Source: Spirochaetales bacterium
GTDB taxonomy: Bacteria; Spirochaetota; Spirochaetia; SZUA-6; DRHE01
DNA length: 64,000 bases
Assembly (NCBI GenBank): GCA_030615505.1
Contig: JAUWZD010000004.1
Span: 28,996 to 92,995, forward strand
Direction of reading: 5' to 3'
In this document: piece by piece, positions 17,150-25,438 of the stretch
Numbering within the stretch: the first letter of the stretch is position 1
How the letters are laid out: each line of letters begins with the position of its first letter
The notes under the pieces: model-generated
Database searches by the model: none
What the model was told of the DNA's origin: nothing
Seen by the model: the letters and a program-made list of their open reading frames with translations, nothing else
Made by a program: the position numbers and the translations under genes

Positions 17150-17497
17150 ATGAACGGAGAAGAAATTTTAAGTAAGTTGCCCCGGGATGGCTTTTTGAAG
17201 ATTTCCCAGAGCAAGACAGTGGCTATGCCAAAGAAAGAAAGGGTGGCCCTTATCCGCAAGGGCAATGAGTTCTTTAATCAAAAAAATTATGATCTGGCAA
17301 AGAAAATATTTCTTACTACAGGCTACACCGACGGATTGATTCGACTTGGAGATTACTACGATGAAAAGAAAATGCCTTTAGAGGCATTCAGAATGTACTT
17401 TTTGGCTCCTTATCCCAAGAAGGTCAATTACATGCTGGAAAAAATGGCAGGCATTATGAAAATGTGGCTTGCAGAGGAGACAAAAAAAAGTGATTAA
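17150..17497 (+). CDS. Small TPR-like hypothetical protein
   Basis: 115 aa, soluble and basic. The helical pattern RVALIRKGNEFFNQKNYDLA / KKIFLTTGYTDGLIRLGDYY / PLEAFRMYFLAP looks like two or three TPR/Sel1-like helix pairs. I recall an uncharacterised small gene beside a TPR gene in Treponema, but cannot verify the match. It has its own promoter, and its stop overlaps the GTG of the TPR protein by 8 nt, so the two are co-expressed. Function unknown. Confidence 0.65.
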   Translation: MNGEEILSKLPRDGFLKISQSKTVAMPKKERVALIRKGNEFFNQKNYDLAKKIFLTTGYTDGLIRLGDYYDEKKMPLEAFRMYFLAPYPKKVNYMLEKMAGIMKMWLAEETKKSD

Positions 17498-18608
17498 AGA
17501 CGATAAGAGTTTAGAAACAGATAGTCAGCATATATCTGAGCTGTCCAAACAGGGCTACAGCTGTTTAAAAACGGGTAAATTTGAAGAAGCAGAGGTTTTT
17601 TTTAAGCGTATCTTAGAAACGGAAAGATTTAATAATTATGCCCTGGTCGGATTGGGAGAGGTCTTTAGAAAACGTGGCGACTTCGGTAGAGCAATGGAGA
17701 ATTACCAGCGCTGTTTAGACTATCACCCGGGTAATAAATATGCCTTGATCGGTCTTGCCGATTGTTACAGGGCTCTTAAATCCTACCAGAAGGCGATTGA
17801 TATCTGGGAGCAGTATCTTGCACAGGATGATTACGATGTAACCGTACTGACTCGTATCGCTGATGCTTACAGGAAGGTAAAGAACTTTGAACGCTCCCGG
17901 GATATATACTTAAAGGTTTTGGAATTGGATCAGGATAATCCCTATGCCTTAAATGGACTGGGGCATCTGCACTTTGATTTCAGAATTTTTAATGAGTCCA
18001 TCACCTACTGGGAGAGGATGCTTGTGGGTGATCCTGAAAATATCAGGGTACTGACCTCCCTTGGTAATTGCTATCGTAAGTTGAAGGACTTCCAGAAGGG
18101 AATGACCTTCTTTGAGAGAGCCGAAGATCTTGAGCCCGGGAATTTTTATGCCCTTTTTGGAATTGCAGATTGTTATAGGGGTTTGAACGATCATAGAAAA
18201 TCTTTAGATGCCTGGCAGGCAATCCTGGAATTTGATCCCCAGAATAAGGTCATCATGACCCGGGTGGGTGATGCCTACCGGAACATGGGAAAAACAGATA
18301 TGGCTGAGGAATTTTATCACAAGGCTCTGGACTTAGAATTTGATCTTTATGCTGTTATAGGTCTTGCCATGATTAATAAAACCAGGGGAAACTATCTGGA
18401 GGCTATTGAGTCCTTGACCGGGCTTTTAGTCCAGAATCCTAAGAATCACCGTTTAGTTATTGAAGTGGCGGACTGTCATATAAAACTGGGTCATACTCAG
18501 AGAGCTATGGATACTCTGACCCGGTTCTTACGGCAGGGCGGTAGGAATTCCTATGTCTCTGAGATGCTTGATAAGCTAAAGAAAGAAGCTGATTCCGGCC
18601 ATGCTTAG
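17490..18608 (+). CDS. Tetratricopeptide repeat protein
   Basis: 372 aa from GTG 17490, supported by GAGGAGA about 10 nt upstream; a TTG at 17469 gives a longer but less likely form. Almost the whole chain is TPR units, about nine to ten in register (for example ALVGLGEVFRKRGDFGRAME, ALIGLADCYRALKSYQKAID, ALNGLGHLHFDFRIFNESI). No signal peptide or catalytic domain, so it is a cytoplasmic interaction scaffold. With the AAA+ protein and the 115-aa protein it may form one complex; that is inference from position only. Confidence 0.85.
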   Translation: MIKDDKSLETDSQHISELSKQGYSCLKTGKFEEAEVFFKRILETERFNNYALVGLGEVFRKRGDFGRAMENYQRCLDYHPGNKYALIGLADCYRALKSYQKAIDIWEQYLAQDDYDVTVLTRIADAYRKVKNFERSRDIYLKVLELDQDNPYALNGLGHLHFDFRIFNESITYWERMLVGDPENIRVLTSLGNCYRKLKDFQKGMTFFERAEDLEPGNFYALFGIADCYRGLNDHRKSLDAWQAILEFDPQNKVIMTRVGDAYRNMGKTDMAEEFYHKALDLEFDLYAVIGLAMINKTRGNYLEAIESLTGLLVQNPKNHRLVIEVADCHIKLGHTQRAMDTLTRFLRQGGRNSYVSEMLDKLKKEADSGHA

Positions 18609-18640
18609 CGATGAGTCCAAAGATATCCTTGCCATGAACC

Positions 18641-19084
18641 TTATTCCTGAAGCATATCCAGGTCTGCAAGATCCTGTTTTCTGCCGGCAGCCTTCTTGTT
18701 TCGTATAAGATCGTGTTTACTTATAAAATAAGCCTTAACTTTACCGTATCGTGAGACAACCCTGTTTTTCCACACTTCCTCAAATGTGCAGCCGGCTATT
18801 GATGACACAAGATCAATCCGTACAGGCTCATAACCGAGCTGTATTACCTGATCCCTGGTTGTGATATCATCTCTTGTAAGATCTAAGCTTTCAAATCCAA
18901 ATTCCTTAAGGGTCTGAATAACTCTATCAGCATTTTCTTTGGTGGGTTCAACTAATATGTCCATATCTTTTGTATATCGTGGTTTAGCATGAAATGCCAG
19001 TGCAAATGAACCTATGATGCAGTATTTAACACTATTTTTGTTTAATAATTTTAAGAAATCTTCGTAATCCTTTTCGACTTTCAT
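18641..19084 (-). CDS. Nucleotidyltransferase-fold protein (AbiEii/MNT-like)
   Basis: 147 aa from ATG 19084 (an in-frame TTG at 19099 is an alternative). The motif YCIIGSFALAFHAKPRYTKD-MDIL carries the GS...DxD signature of the pol-beta nucleotidyltransferase superfamily, followed by a helical tail (ISKHDLIRNKKAAGRKQDL). This architecture is common in stand-alone proteins encoded beside a short ~65-80 aa gene, as here, and some superfamily members are toxins or antitoxins. Whether it transfers nucleotides, and to what, is unknown. It overlaps the upstream small gene by about 50 nt, showing coupling. Confidence 0.75.
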   Translation of the reverse strand: MKVEKDYEDFLKLLNKNSVKYCIIGSFALAFHAKPRYTKDMDILVEPTKENADRVIQTLKEFGFESLDLTRDDITTRDQVIQLGYEPVRIDLVSSIAGCTFEEVWKNRVVSRYGKVKAYFISKHDLIRNKKAAGRKQDLADLDMLQE

Positions 19085-19229
19085 TCCCAAATTTCTCAAA
19101 CGATTCTCTTAATTCTTGCACTATACTCAATCTTTCCTCAGGTGACAATGCTGAATAATACTCCCTCTCAGCCTTTTCCGCCTCGGTAATGCCGATTTTT
19201 CTATACCAGATTCTGTTTTTCACAATCAA
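19032..19229 (-). CDS. Small partner of the nucleotidyltransferase
   Basis: 65 aa, basic and helical, with the segment EREYYSALSPEERLSIVQEL that I associate with short proteins upstream of DUF6036-type nucleotidyltransferases. It is co-directional and its 3' end overlaps the nucleotidyltransferase gene. It could be an antitoxin-like or regulatory partner; no DNA-binding motif is clear. Weak start context. Confidence 0.6.
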   Translation of the reverse strand: MIVKNRIWYRKIGITEAEKAEREYYSALSPEERLSIVQELRESFEKFGNESRKGLRRFLKIIKQK

Positions 19230-19324
19230 AGTCTATCAATTATTCCTGTTACTGTACATAAGGGTCTTTCCCTGTTGGAGGTACATTTAGACAGATACGC
19301 TCTTATCTTTATCTCGTAGAGCTG

Positions 19325-21118
19325 TCAGTCAGGCTCTATAACGGCCCGGATGCGTCTGACTCCGGCAGATGAGGACTGCTCCTTTACAATACGGAATCGG
19401 CCCAGCGCACCGGTTCTTTCCACATGGGGACCTCCGCAGACCTCCCTGGAAAATCCTCCAATAGAGTATACTTTTACCTTCTCTTCATACTTGTCCCCGA
19501 ACAGGGCAATGGCCCCATCAGCCTTAGCCTCCTGCAGGGTCATGGTATTAAAACTCACTGGAAGATCCCGACGGATCTGTTCATTAACAATCTCTTCTAC
19601 TCGCTCGATCTGCTTAAGAGTTAATTTTTCAGGATATGAGAAATCGAATCTCAGCCGATCACTGGTTATATTGCTGCCCTTCTGCTGCACGTGATCCCCC
19701 AATTCCAGCCGTAAGGCCTTATGAAGGAGATGGGTCGCGGTGTGCAATTTTTTGACCATATCCGAGTGATCCGCCAATCCGCCTCTAAAGCTCTTCTCCG
19801 CACCGGACTTGGATATGGCCTGATGCTTTTTAAAAGCTGCCTGGAAGCCCTCCAGATCAACCTCCAGGCCGTTCTCAGCAGCCAGTTCCTGGGTAATTTC
19901 AATGGGAAAGCCGTAGGTGTCGTAGAGTCTAAAGGCTATTCTGCCGGGAAGGAGCTTTTTAGGATTCTTAAGAAGGTTTGGCAGGAGTTTTTCAAATTCA
20001 CGTTCACCCCTGCTGAGAGTCTGTAAAAACTTCTTTTCTTCAAGCTCCAGCTCATACAGAATCATTTTTTGACTGCGCCCAAGCTCAGGATATAATTTTT
20101 TGTAGATCTCAACGGCAGCTAAAGCGGAGGAAAAGAGGAAATCCTTTTCCATGGAGAGCTTCCTTCCATGGCGTATGGCCCGGCGAATCAAGCGCCTGAG
20201 AATATATCCCTGTCCCAGATTTGACGGCTTTACAGCTTTTTCGTCGCCAAGGATAAATACAGCGGAGCGGACATGATCCGTAATGATTCTGATAGATTGA
20301 TCGATATCAGGATCACTGCCGTAATTAATTCCTGCAGCCTCTTCAATAACACGTATGATGGGCATAAACAGCTCAGTCTCGAAAACAGTTTTTTTACCCT
20401 GCAGAATAGCGCAGGTTCGCTCAATTCCCATACCCGTATCAACAGTTTTTTGATCCAGGGGAAGATATCTTCTTTCTGGGGTTTTATTGTATTGTATAAA
20501 TACGTCGTTCCAGATTTCAAAATACTTGCCACAATAACATCCCGGACGGCAGTCCGGGGAACAGGGGGAAACCCCTGTATCAATAAACATCTCCGTATCC
20601 GGACCGCAGGGGCCTGTCTGTCCGGCCGGCCCCCACCAGTTATCCTCCCTACCTAAAAAGTAAATTCTCTCTTCCGGAATGCCTAAAGACAACCAGATAT
20701 CTGCGGCCTCCCGGTCCTGGGGGACATCTGAATCCCCTTCAAATACCGTGACATGGAGATGATCAGGGGTAAAGCCAAGCCATTTTTCGCAAGTAAGGAA
20801 TTCATAACTGAATTCAATGGCTTCCTTCTTGAAATAGTCCCCTAAAGACCAGTTTCCCAGCATTTCAAAGAAGGTGAGATGGGTTTTATCTCCGACTGAA
20901 TCAATGTCACCGGTGCGTATGCATTTCTGGTAGTTTACAAGCCTCTTTCCACCGGGATGGAGTTCCCCCAGAATATAGGGTACTAAAGGATGCATGCCTG
21001 CAGTTGTAAAGAGCACAGTCGGATCGTTTTCCGGAATCAGTGACTTGCCGGATATTTCTCTATGTCCCTTTCCGCGGAAAAACTCGATGTATTTCTCTCT
21101 TAACTCTTGTGCGGTCAT
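19325..21118 (-). CDS. alaS: Alanyl-tRNA synthetase (short spirochaete form)
   Basis: 597 aa. Charges tRNA-Ala. The class II catalytic core (ELREKYIEFFRGKGH, VLFTTAGMHPLVPYILGE, GPCGPDTEMF, TVDTGMGIERTCAILQ) and the editing domain are present. The editing zinc motifs HTATHLLH and CGGPHVERTG are intact. The protein ends immediately after the editing domain (RRIRAVIEPD) and lacks the C-Ala oligomerisation domain of the ~875-aa enzymes. This short form is typical of spirochaetes and is not a truncation in this genome. Start ATG 21118, 15 bp after the TM2 gene stop; part of a minus-strand run with asnS and fliG. Confidence 0.95.
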   Translation of the reverse strand: MTAQELREKYIEFFRGKGHREISGKSLIPENDPTVLFTTAGMHPLVPYILGELHPGGKRLVNYQKCIRTGDIDSVGDKTHLTFFEMLGNWSLGDYFKKEAIEFSYEFLTCEKWLGFTPDHLHVTVFEGDSDVPQDREAADIWLSLGIPEERIYFLGREDNWWGPAGQTGPCGPDTEMFIDTGVSPCSPDCRPGCYCGKYFEIWNDVFIQYNKTPERRYLPLDQKTVDTGMGIERTCAILQGKKTVFETELFMPIIRVIEEAAGINYGSDPDIDQSIRIITDHVRSAVFILGDEKAVKPSNLGQGYILRRLIRRAIRHGRKLSMEKDFLFSSALAAVEIYKKLYPELGRSQKMILYELELEEKKFLQTLSRGEREFEKLLPNLLKNPKKLLPGRIAFRLYDTYGFPIEITQELAAENGLEVDLEGFQAAFKKHQAISKSGAEKSFRGGLADHSDMVKKLHTATHLLHKALRLELGDHVQQKGSNITSDRLRFDFSYPEKLTLKQIERVEEIVNEQIRRDLPVSFNTMTLQEAKADGAIALFGDKYEEKVKVYSIGGFSREVCGGPHVERTGALGRFRIVKEQSSSAGVRRIRAVIEPD

Positions 21119-21133
21119 CTTTTATGGAAGGAT

Positions 21134-21610
21134 TCAAATATCCTCAAACTCGCTGTCATCTTCGGTAAATTCGGGAAATACATAGGCTATTGTTCCGGAC
21201 TTCCTGATTTTCATTTCAGCATATCCCTGGCTCACAAGCTTCTCCAGGTACTTCCTGGCTTCTTCTATGGAAAGGTTTCCCTCCAAAGCCACTTCACCGG
21301 GAGTGGCGATCCCCTTATTCTTTTTGGCGGTGCGGAGAATCACCCTCTCAGGAGATTCTTTTCCGGCAACCCTGGGATGCTGAACCTCAAGACCTTCAAA
21401 TAGAGCCCGGCGATACTGAGGCCCGATATTGGCTTCGCTCACCATGGTTGGGATATAGAAGAAATCGAAGACTGCTCCTATCATACCGAGCCCTCCGGTC
21501 ATAAACCAGAGGAAACCGGTTCCGAATCGGCCTAAGTAGAACCTGTGCAGGCCTAAAGCACCGAATCCTGAGATGAACCACAAAAAGTAGGCTATCGAAT
21601 TCTTATACAC
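21134..21610 (-). CDS. TM2-domain membrane protein with C-terminal winged-helix-like domain
   Basis: 158 aa from GTG 21610, chosen because AGGGAGG lies 5 nt upstream and the TM2 domain starts there. Residues 1-50: two transmembrane helices with the TM2 signature ALGLHRFYLGRFGTGF. Residues about 85-150 form a helix-turn-helix/winged-helix-like module (ILRTAKKNKGIATPGEVAL ... EARKYLEKLVSQGYAEMKI), which would lie in the cytoplasm. The same C-terminal module occurs in the gene at 45179-45625 behind a different membrane segment. Function unknown; a membrane-tethered regulator or protein-binding module is possible. It lies between asnS and alaS. Confidence 0.75.
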   Translation of the reverse strand: MYKNSIAYFLWFISGFGALGLHRFYLGRFGTGFLWFMTGGLGMIGAVFDFFYIPTMVSEANIGPQYRRALFEGLEVQHPRVAGKESPERVILRTAKKNKGIATPGEVALEGNLSIEEARKYLEKLVSQGYAEMKIRKSGTIAYVFPEFTEDDSEFEDI

Positions 21611-21664
21611 CCATGCCTCCCTATACACCAATAGATACCATTGATTCTGAAAATCCTCAAGGTT

Positions 21665-22963
21665 TTATGGATACAGTCTGGAAATAGTTCTGGGAAAGGG
21701 GATGGCTTCCCGAACATGCCTGATTCCACAGAGCCAGGTAACGGTTCTTTCCAGGCCTATTCCGAATCCGGAGTGAGGAACCGAGCCATACTCCCTAAGT
21801 TCCTTATACCAGGTGTAGGCTTCTTCCGGCAGGTTCTCCTCATGTATGCGGCTGAGTAATTTTTGGTAGTCATCTTCCCTCTGGGAACCGCCTATAATCT
21901 CACCATATCCTTCAGGAGCAAGCAGATCGGAGCAGAGCACCGTATCAGGATTATCCGGATTCTCCTTCATATAAAAGGCCTTGGCCTTTTTGGGATAATT
22001 CATGATAAACACGGGTTTTTCGTGCTGCCCGGATAAAACTGTCTCGTCTTCAGCTCCAAGATCATCTCCCCACTGGATGGGGTGGCTCTTCTTCTGAAGG
22101 CTGCTCACGGCATCGTTGTAGTCCACTTTGGGGAAGGGAGGTGTAATCTTTTTTAGTTTCGCATTATCCCTGTCCAGAATCTTAAGCTCCTGATCACAGA
22201 GCTTAAGAATATCTTCTGCCAGTGTGCAGATCATATCCTCCTGTAGCTGCATATTACCCTCATTATCGAGATAAGCTACTTCCGCCTCCAGCATCCAGAA
22301 TTCGGTGAGATGCCTGCGGGTTTTAGATTTTTCCGCTCGAAAGGTTGGCCCAAAATTGTAAACTTTACCAAAAGCCATGCAGGCTGCTTCAAGGTAAAGC
22401 TGTCCTGTCTGGGCTAAATAAGCATCTCCCAGATCGAAGTAGGAAATTGAAAAGAGAGTGCTTGGGTTCTCGCCGATTGAGCCTGTGATAATGGGTGTAT
22501 CGATCAGAACATAGTTTCGACTGTTAAAGAAGTTTCTAAGAGTTATGATCGCCTGGTTTCTTATTCTTAAAATGGCTCCCGGACGGGTTGATCTAAGCCA
22601 CAAATGCCTGTTTTCTAAGAGAAAGTCTATTCCATGTTCTTTTTTAGCAATGGGATAGTCTTTGTCCGGGTTCTGAACTAAGATGATTCCTGAAACGGCT
22701 AGTTCATAGCCTGTGGGGGCGCGTTCATCCTTTTTAACGGTTCCGTGAACCTTGATTGAAGCCTCCATTTTTATGGAGTTTAAAATTTCAAAGCTCGCCG
22801 AATCGCATTCGCCATTTACGGCCACTCCCTGCAGGCGGCCCGTGCCGTCCCGCAGTTGAAGAAAGTGAATTTTTCCCTTGGATCGGATATTGAAGAGCCA
22901 TCCTGCAATTTCGATTTCCTGATTCTCATACTTCCCTATATCGGCAATCCATATTCTCTGCAT
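21665..22963 (-). CDS. asnS: Asparaginyl-tRNA synthetase
   Basis: 432 aa, class IIb synthetase. The N-terminal OB fold (IEIAGWLFNIRSKGKIHFLQ) binds the anticodon. The catalytic domain shows motif 2 FGPTFRAEKSKTRRHLTEFW and motif 3 SGFGIGLERTVTWLCG. The short anticodon-binding domain and the overall pattern favour AsnRS over AspRS, with no GAD insertion. It is about 30-60 aa shorter than the usual ~460-470 aa, with no missing core motif. The presence of asnS indicates direct Asn-tRNA charging. Located between fliG and the TM2 gene on the same strand. Confidence 0.93.
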   Translation of the reverse strand: MQRIWIADIGKYENQEIEIAGWLFNIRSKGKIHFLQLRDGTGRLQGVAVNGECDSASFEILNSIKMEASIKVHGTVKKDERAPTGYELAVSGIILVQNPDKDYPIAKKEHGIDFLLENRHLWLRSTRPGAILRIRNQAIITLRNFFNSRNYVLIDTPIITGSIGENPSTLFSISYFDLGDAYLAQTGQLYLEAACMAFGKVYNFGPTFRAEKSKTRRHLTEFWMLEAEVAYLDNEGNMQLQEDMICTLAEDILKLCDQELKILDRDNAKLKKITPPFPKVDYNDAVSSLQKKSHPIQWGDDLGAEDETVLSGQHEKPVFIMNYPKKAKAFYMKENPDNPDTVLCSDLLAPEGYGEIIGGSQREDDYQKLLSRIHEENLPEEAYTWYKELREYGSVPHSGFGIGLERTVTWLCGIRHVREAIPFPRTISRLYP

Positions 22964-22977
22964 GTCAAGTCCTTACT

Positions 22978-24006
22978 CTAAAATACAAGACGGTCATCTC
23001 CTCTCGCCAGGGTAATTTCCCCTTTCTCAGCCTGGAGTCGTATATAATCAATAAATTCTTGTATAGCCTTATCGATCTCAGAGCGAAATACTGCGCCCAG
23101 GGCATTATCTTCCTCCTTGATTATCTCTATTCGCCTGGAGGATATATTGTCCAGAATTCTTTTTCTCTGATCTTCATCCAGGCCTTTTAAAATGAGAGTA
23201 AGTTCCGAATCTGAATAGTCCCTCAATAGGCCCTGTATATCACGATCTGTGAGCTTTAGAAGAATATCAGCAGTAAACAGCCTTTTTTCAATTTCCTCAG
23301 TAAGATCAATATCCTGTATTCTTAATTTTTCAAGTATTGTTCTTTCAGAATCAGGCGCCATATTCTTTAGTATCTCCACTAAAACGGATTTTCCATCGAT
23401 CTCCTGCGTAACAATTTTGCCCTGAGCTCTGACTTTTTCCTTCAATACTCCCTCTATTCTGCGCAATACTTCAGGATTAATTTTTTCAAGCCGCGCAATT
23501 CGAGCCGTTACCTGCTTCTGCAGATCCGCGGGGAGAGATGAGAGAATCTCAGCCGCCTTCCCAGGACTTAGATGAGGCAGTATGACCGAAATAGATGGAG
23601 CGGATTCATGCTTTAGGAGCAGTTTTACCTGTTCAATATCCAGATCCATAAAAAAGGCAAAGGGATGAGGAGCAGTCCTCTCGATGATCTTATCTACAAT
23701 AGCCCCTCCCTTTTCCTCGCCAAAAGCGGCAACGACTATTTCCCTGGCTTTTACGATTCCCCCGCGGGCAATGAGATCCTTGGTTTTTACAAGATAGCCA
23801 AACTCTTCCAATACCCTGGAAGCTTCCCGGCCGCTGAGCTCTTCTAAACCGGAGATCTCCTCAGATATTCCGGCTACCTCCTGTTCCGTAAGGTGTTTGA
23901 GTACTCTGGCTGCCTCCTCCTTGCCCAGTAACATGAGAAAACGCGCCGCCTTCTGATAATTTTTATCCCCTGACCCGGATGGTTTCATGACCTTACATAA
24001 TAGCAT
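22978..24006 (-). CDS. fliG: Flagellar motor switch protein FliG (second, FliG1-like type)
   Basis: 342 aa. Rotor component that links the MS ring to FliM/FliN and receives torque from the stator. N-terminal domain (QKAARFLMLLGKEEAARVL), middle domain and C-terminal domain (ILLKLTDRDIQGLLRDYSD) are in the usual order. The middle-domain EHPQ motif that contacts FliM reads HESAPS here, and the C-terminal charged ridge is altered. Spirochaetes often carry two FliG proteins, and the divergent one (FliG1) acts in one-pole motor assembly; this copy fits that type. The start may be ATG 24006 or ATG 23988. A second fliG should be elsewhere in the genome. Confidence 0.85.
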   Translation of the reverse strand: MLLCKVMKPSGSGDKNYQKAARFLMLLGKEEAARVLKHLTEQEVAGISEEISGLEELSGREASRVLEEFGYLVKTKDLIARGGIVKAREIVVAAFGEEKGGAIVDKIIERTAPHPFAFFMDLDIEQVKLLLKHESAPSISVILPHLSPGKAAEILSSLPADLQKQVTARIARLEKINPEVLRRIEGVLKEKVRAQGKIVTQEIDGKSVLVEILKNMAPDSERTILEKLRIQDIDLTEEIEKRLFTADILLKLTDRDIQGLLRDYSDSELTLILKGLDEDQRKRILDNISSRRIEIIKEEDNALGAVFRSEIDKAIQEFIDYIRLQAEKGEITLARGDDRLVF

Positions 24007-24043
24007 CGGAGTGTGTATGGGTCAATTAGGAGTATTAAGAGTC

Positions 24044-25096
24044 TTAAGAACCGGAAAGCGTAAAACTCAAGTAGATCTCATCGATCAGCTCGGGCAGAGG
24101 AAGAGGAGAGCAGTTATGGCGAACACAGGGGGTATTAATGATGAACCCGGAATCCAGGGATTCGTTTCCTAAAAAAGTTTCAGCTTGTTCCGGATCCTCT
24201 CTGTTCATCAGTACATTCCAGAGCACCCGCAGTACGGAAACTGCCTGGCGTAGAGCCTGCTCATATAGATCCGGAAAGCTGTACGTATATTTAAGGCTGC
24301 TGTCACACGGGTGAAGCCACACATTCCCTTTTAGATTAAGGAAATCGATATGAGTCGGAATGTTCATAGGATGCATCAGAGCCAGGCGCCTGCGATGATC
24401 TCCGGAATTTTTCTCCCTGATATAGATTAACTGCCTGTAATGGGGATGTTGAGGATCGGTTACTGTGTAGAAGAAGAGAGTATCTTTATATGCATTCTCC
24501 AGCCGTTTACGGTCCCTCGATTTATAATGAATATTTGGATAACTGGCATGCAGAGCCTTAAGTAGAGTCTTGATTATCTGGTAGGGAAGGTATTCGCCGC
24601 AGTAAATCAGGGGCAGAAAGTTGAAATCCCGGATATCCTTACCTCTTCTGATTTTAAGAATCAGAACATCAAGTATTCTCTCAAAAAAGGCGTGACAGCG
24701 GTAGTACTTTTGACTATCGTTATCCTCCGGATCAACCCAGCCGGAATAATAGTTGATAAAGGGATGTGTCTTCCGATCCAGAACAGCATGCGTTGCAAAG
24801 CCTAAAATATAAGCCACAATGGGCAGTGGAGGAGTATTTTGGGGACCTGTACGCTTCTGGCGAAACGCCTCCAGAATCATATTTTTAACGAGCCTTCCGT
24901 AACCCTCATTATGGGTTATAATTCCATATTTAAGACCTGTGGGTTTTGTTCGCTGATTATGATAGAAGAAATCAGTCCCCTGGGCTCCGAATCGGAAGAT
25001 ATTTCCGTGCTGATTGAGTAATATTTTCCCCCTTCGCCGGAAAGCCCGAGCCAGGGCTTCCTCTGCGAATATAAGGTGACTTATCTGAGCAGGCAT
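24044..25096 (-). CDS. Zinc-dependent phospholipase C/S1-P1-like protein
   Basis: 350 aa. The N-terminus MPAQISHLIFAEEAL, then RFGAQGTDFFYHNQRT, and GFATHAVLDRKTHPFINYYSG match the zinc-dependent phospholipase C-like fold (PF00882-type), with candidate metal ligands H7, D59, H63, H102 and D106/H110. No signal peptide, so it is probably cytoplasmic, unlike secreted phospholipases. The C-terminal half has no recognised motif. Substrate unknown. First gene of the run leading to fliG (37-bp gap). Confidence 0.7.
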   Translation of the reverse strand: MPAQISHLIFAEEALARAFRRRGKILLNQHGNIFRFGAQGTDFFYHNQRTKPTGLKYGIITHNEGYGRLVKNMILEAFRQKRTGPQNTPPLPIVAYILGFATHAVLDRKTHPFINYYSGWVDPEDNDSQKYYRCHAFFERILDVLILKIRRGKDIRDFNFLPLIYCGEYLPYQIIKTLLKALHASYPNIHYKSRDRKRLENAYKDTLFFYTVTDPQHPHYRQLIYIREKNSGDHRRRLALMHPMNIPTHIDFLNLKGNVWLHPCDSSLKYTYSFPDLYEQALRQAVSVLRVLWNVLMNREDPEQAETFLGNESLDSGFIINTPCVRHNCSPLPLPELIDEIYLSFTLSGS

Positions 25097-25152
25097 TTAT
25101 CTTACAGTAAAGTTAATATTAATATCCCCGGCTGACAAGGCAGGAAAATCCT

Positions 25153-25178
25153 CTCTGTGAACTCTGTGTGCTCGGTGG
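25153..25178. repeat. CTCTGTG-type dispersed motif
   Basis: An intergenic stretch beginning CTCTGTGAACTCTGTGTG and ending CTCGGTGG matches a low-complexity motif that I have seen in intergenic DNA of unrelated bacteria. A related stretch, CACACAGGGCACCGAGG, lies at 56683-56699. No function known. The rest of 25097-25265 holds nothing recognisable. Confidence 0.35.
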
Positions 25179-25265
25179 CTTCTTTTGGTTTCGGCCGGAG
25201 GCTGCGATATGTAATTATAATATTAATATGTCAGGACCCTGCTTGAGCGTCCCCGGCCATCGTGC

Positions 25266-25294
25266 TTGACAAATTTGTATAAAGTTGTTAGGGT
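25266..25294 (+). promoter_or_regulatory. Promoter of tRNA-Phe
   Basis: TTGACA (25266-25271), 17-bp spacer, TAGGGT (25289-25294), 12 nt before the mature tRNA. Confidence 0.7.
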
Positions 25295-25306
25295 GGTTCA
25301 GCACTT

Positions 25307-25379
<73 letters not shown>

Positions 25380-25381
25380 CG

Positions 25382-25405
25382 GCCCCCATCTTTAGGGGGC
25401 TTTTT
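25382..25405 (+). terminator. Rho-independent terminator of tRNA-Phe
   Basis: GCCCCC (25382-25387), loop, GGGGGC (25395-25400), then TTTTT. It begins 3 nt after the tRNA. Confidence 0.88.
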
Positions 25406-25438
25406 AATATCCAGCCGGCTTAAGTCATGAGTCTGCTT

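Noticed and set aside
19325..21118. alaS as a truncated pseudogene because it lacks the C-terminal domain
   Set aside because: Short AlaRS ending after the editing domain is normal in spirochaetes and all catalytic and editing motifs are intact.
25180..25206. Possible third copy of the 140-bp repeat (TTTCGGCCGGAGGCTGCG)
   Set aside because: Only a short, loose resemblance to the repeat's 3' end; too little to claim homology.
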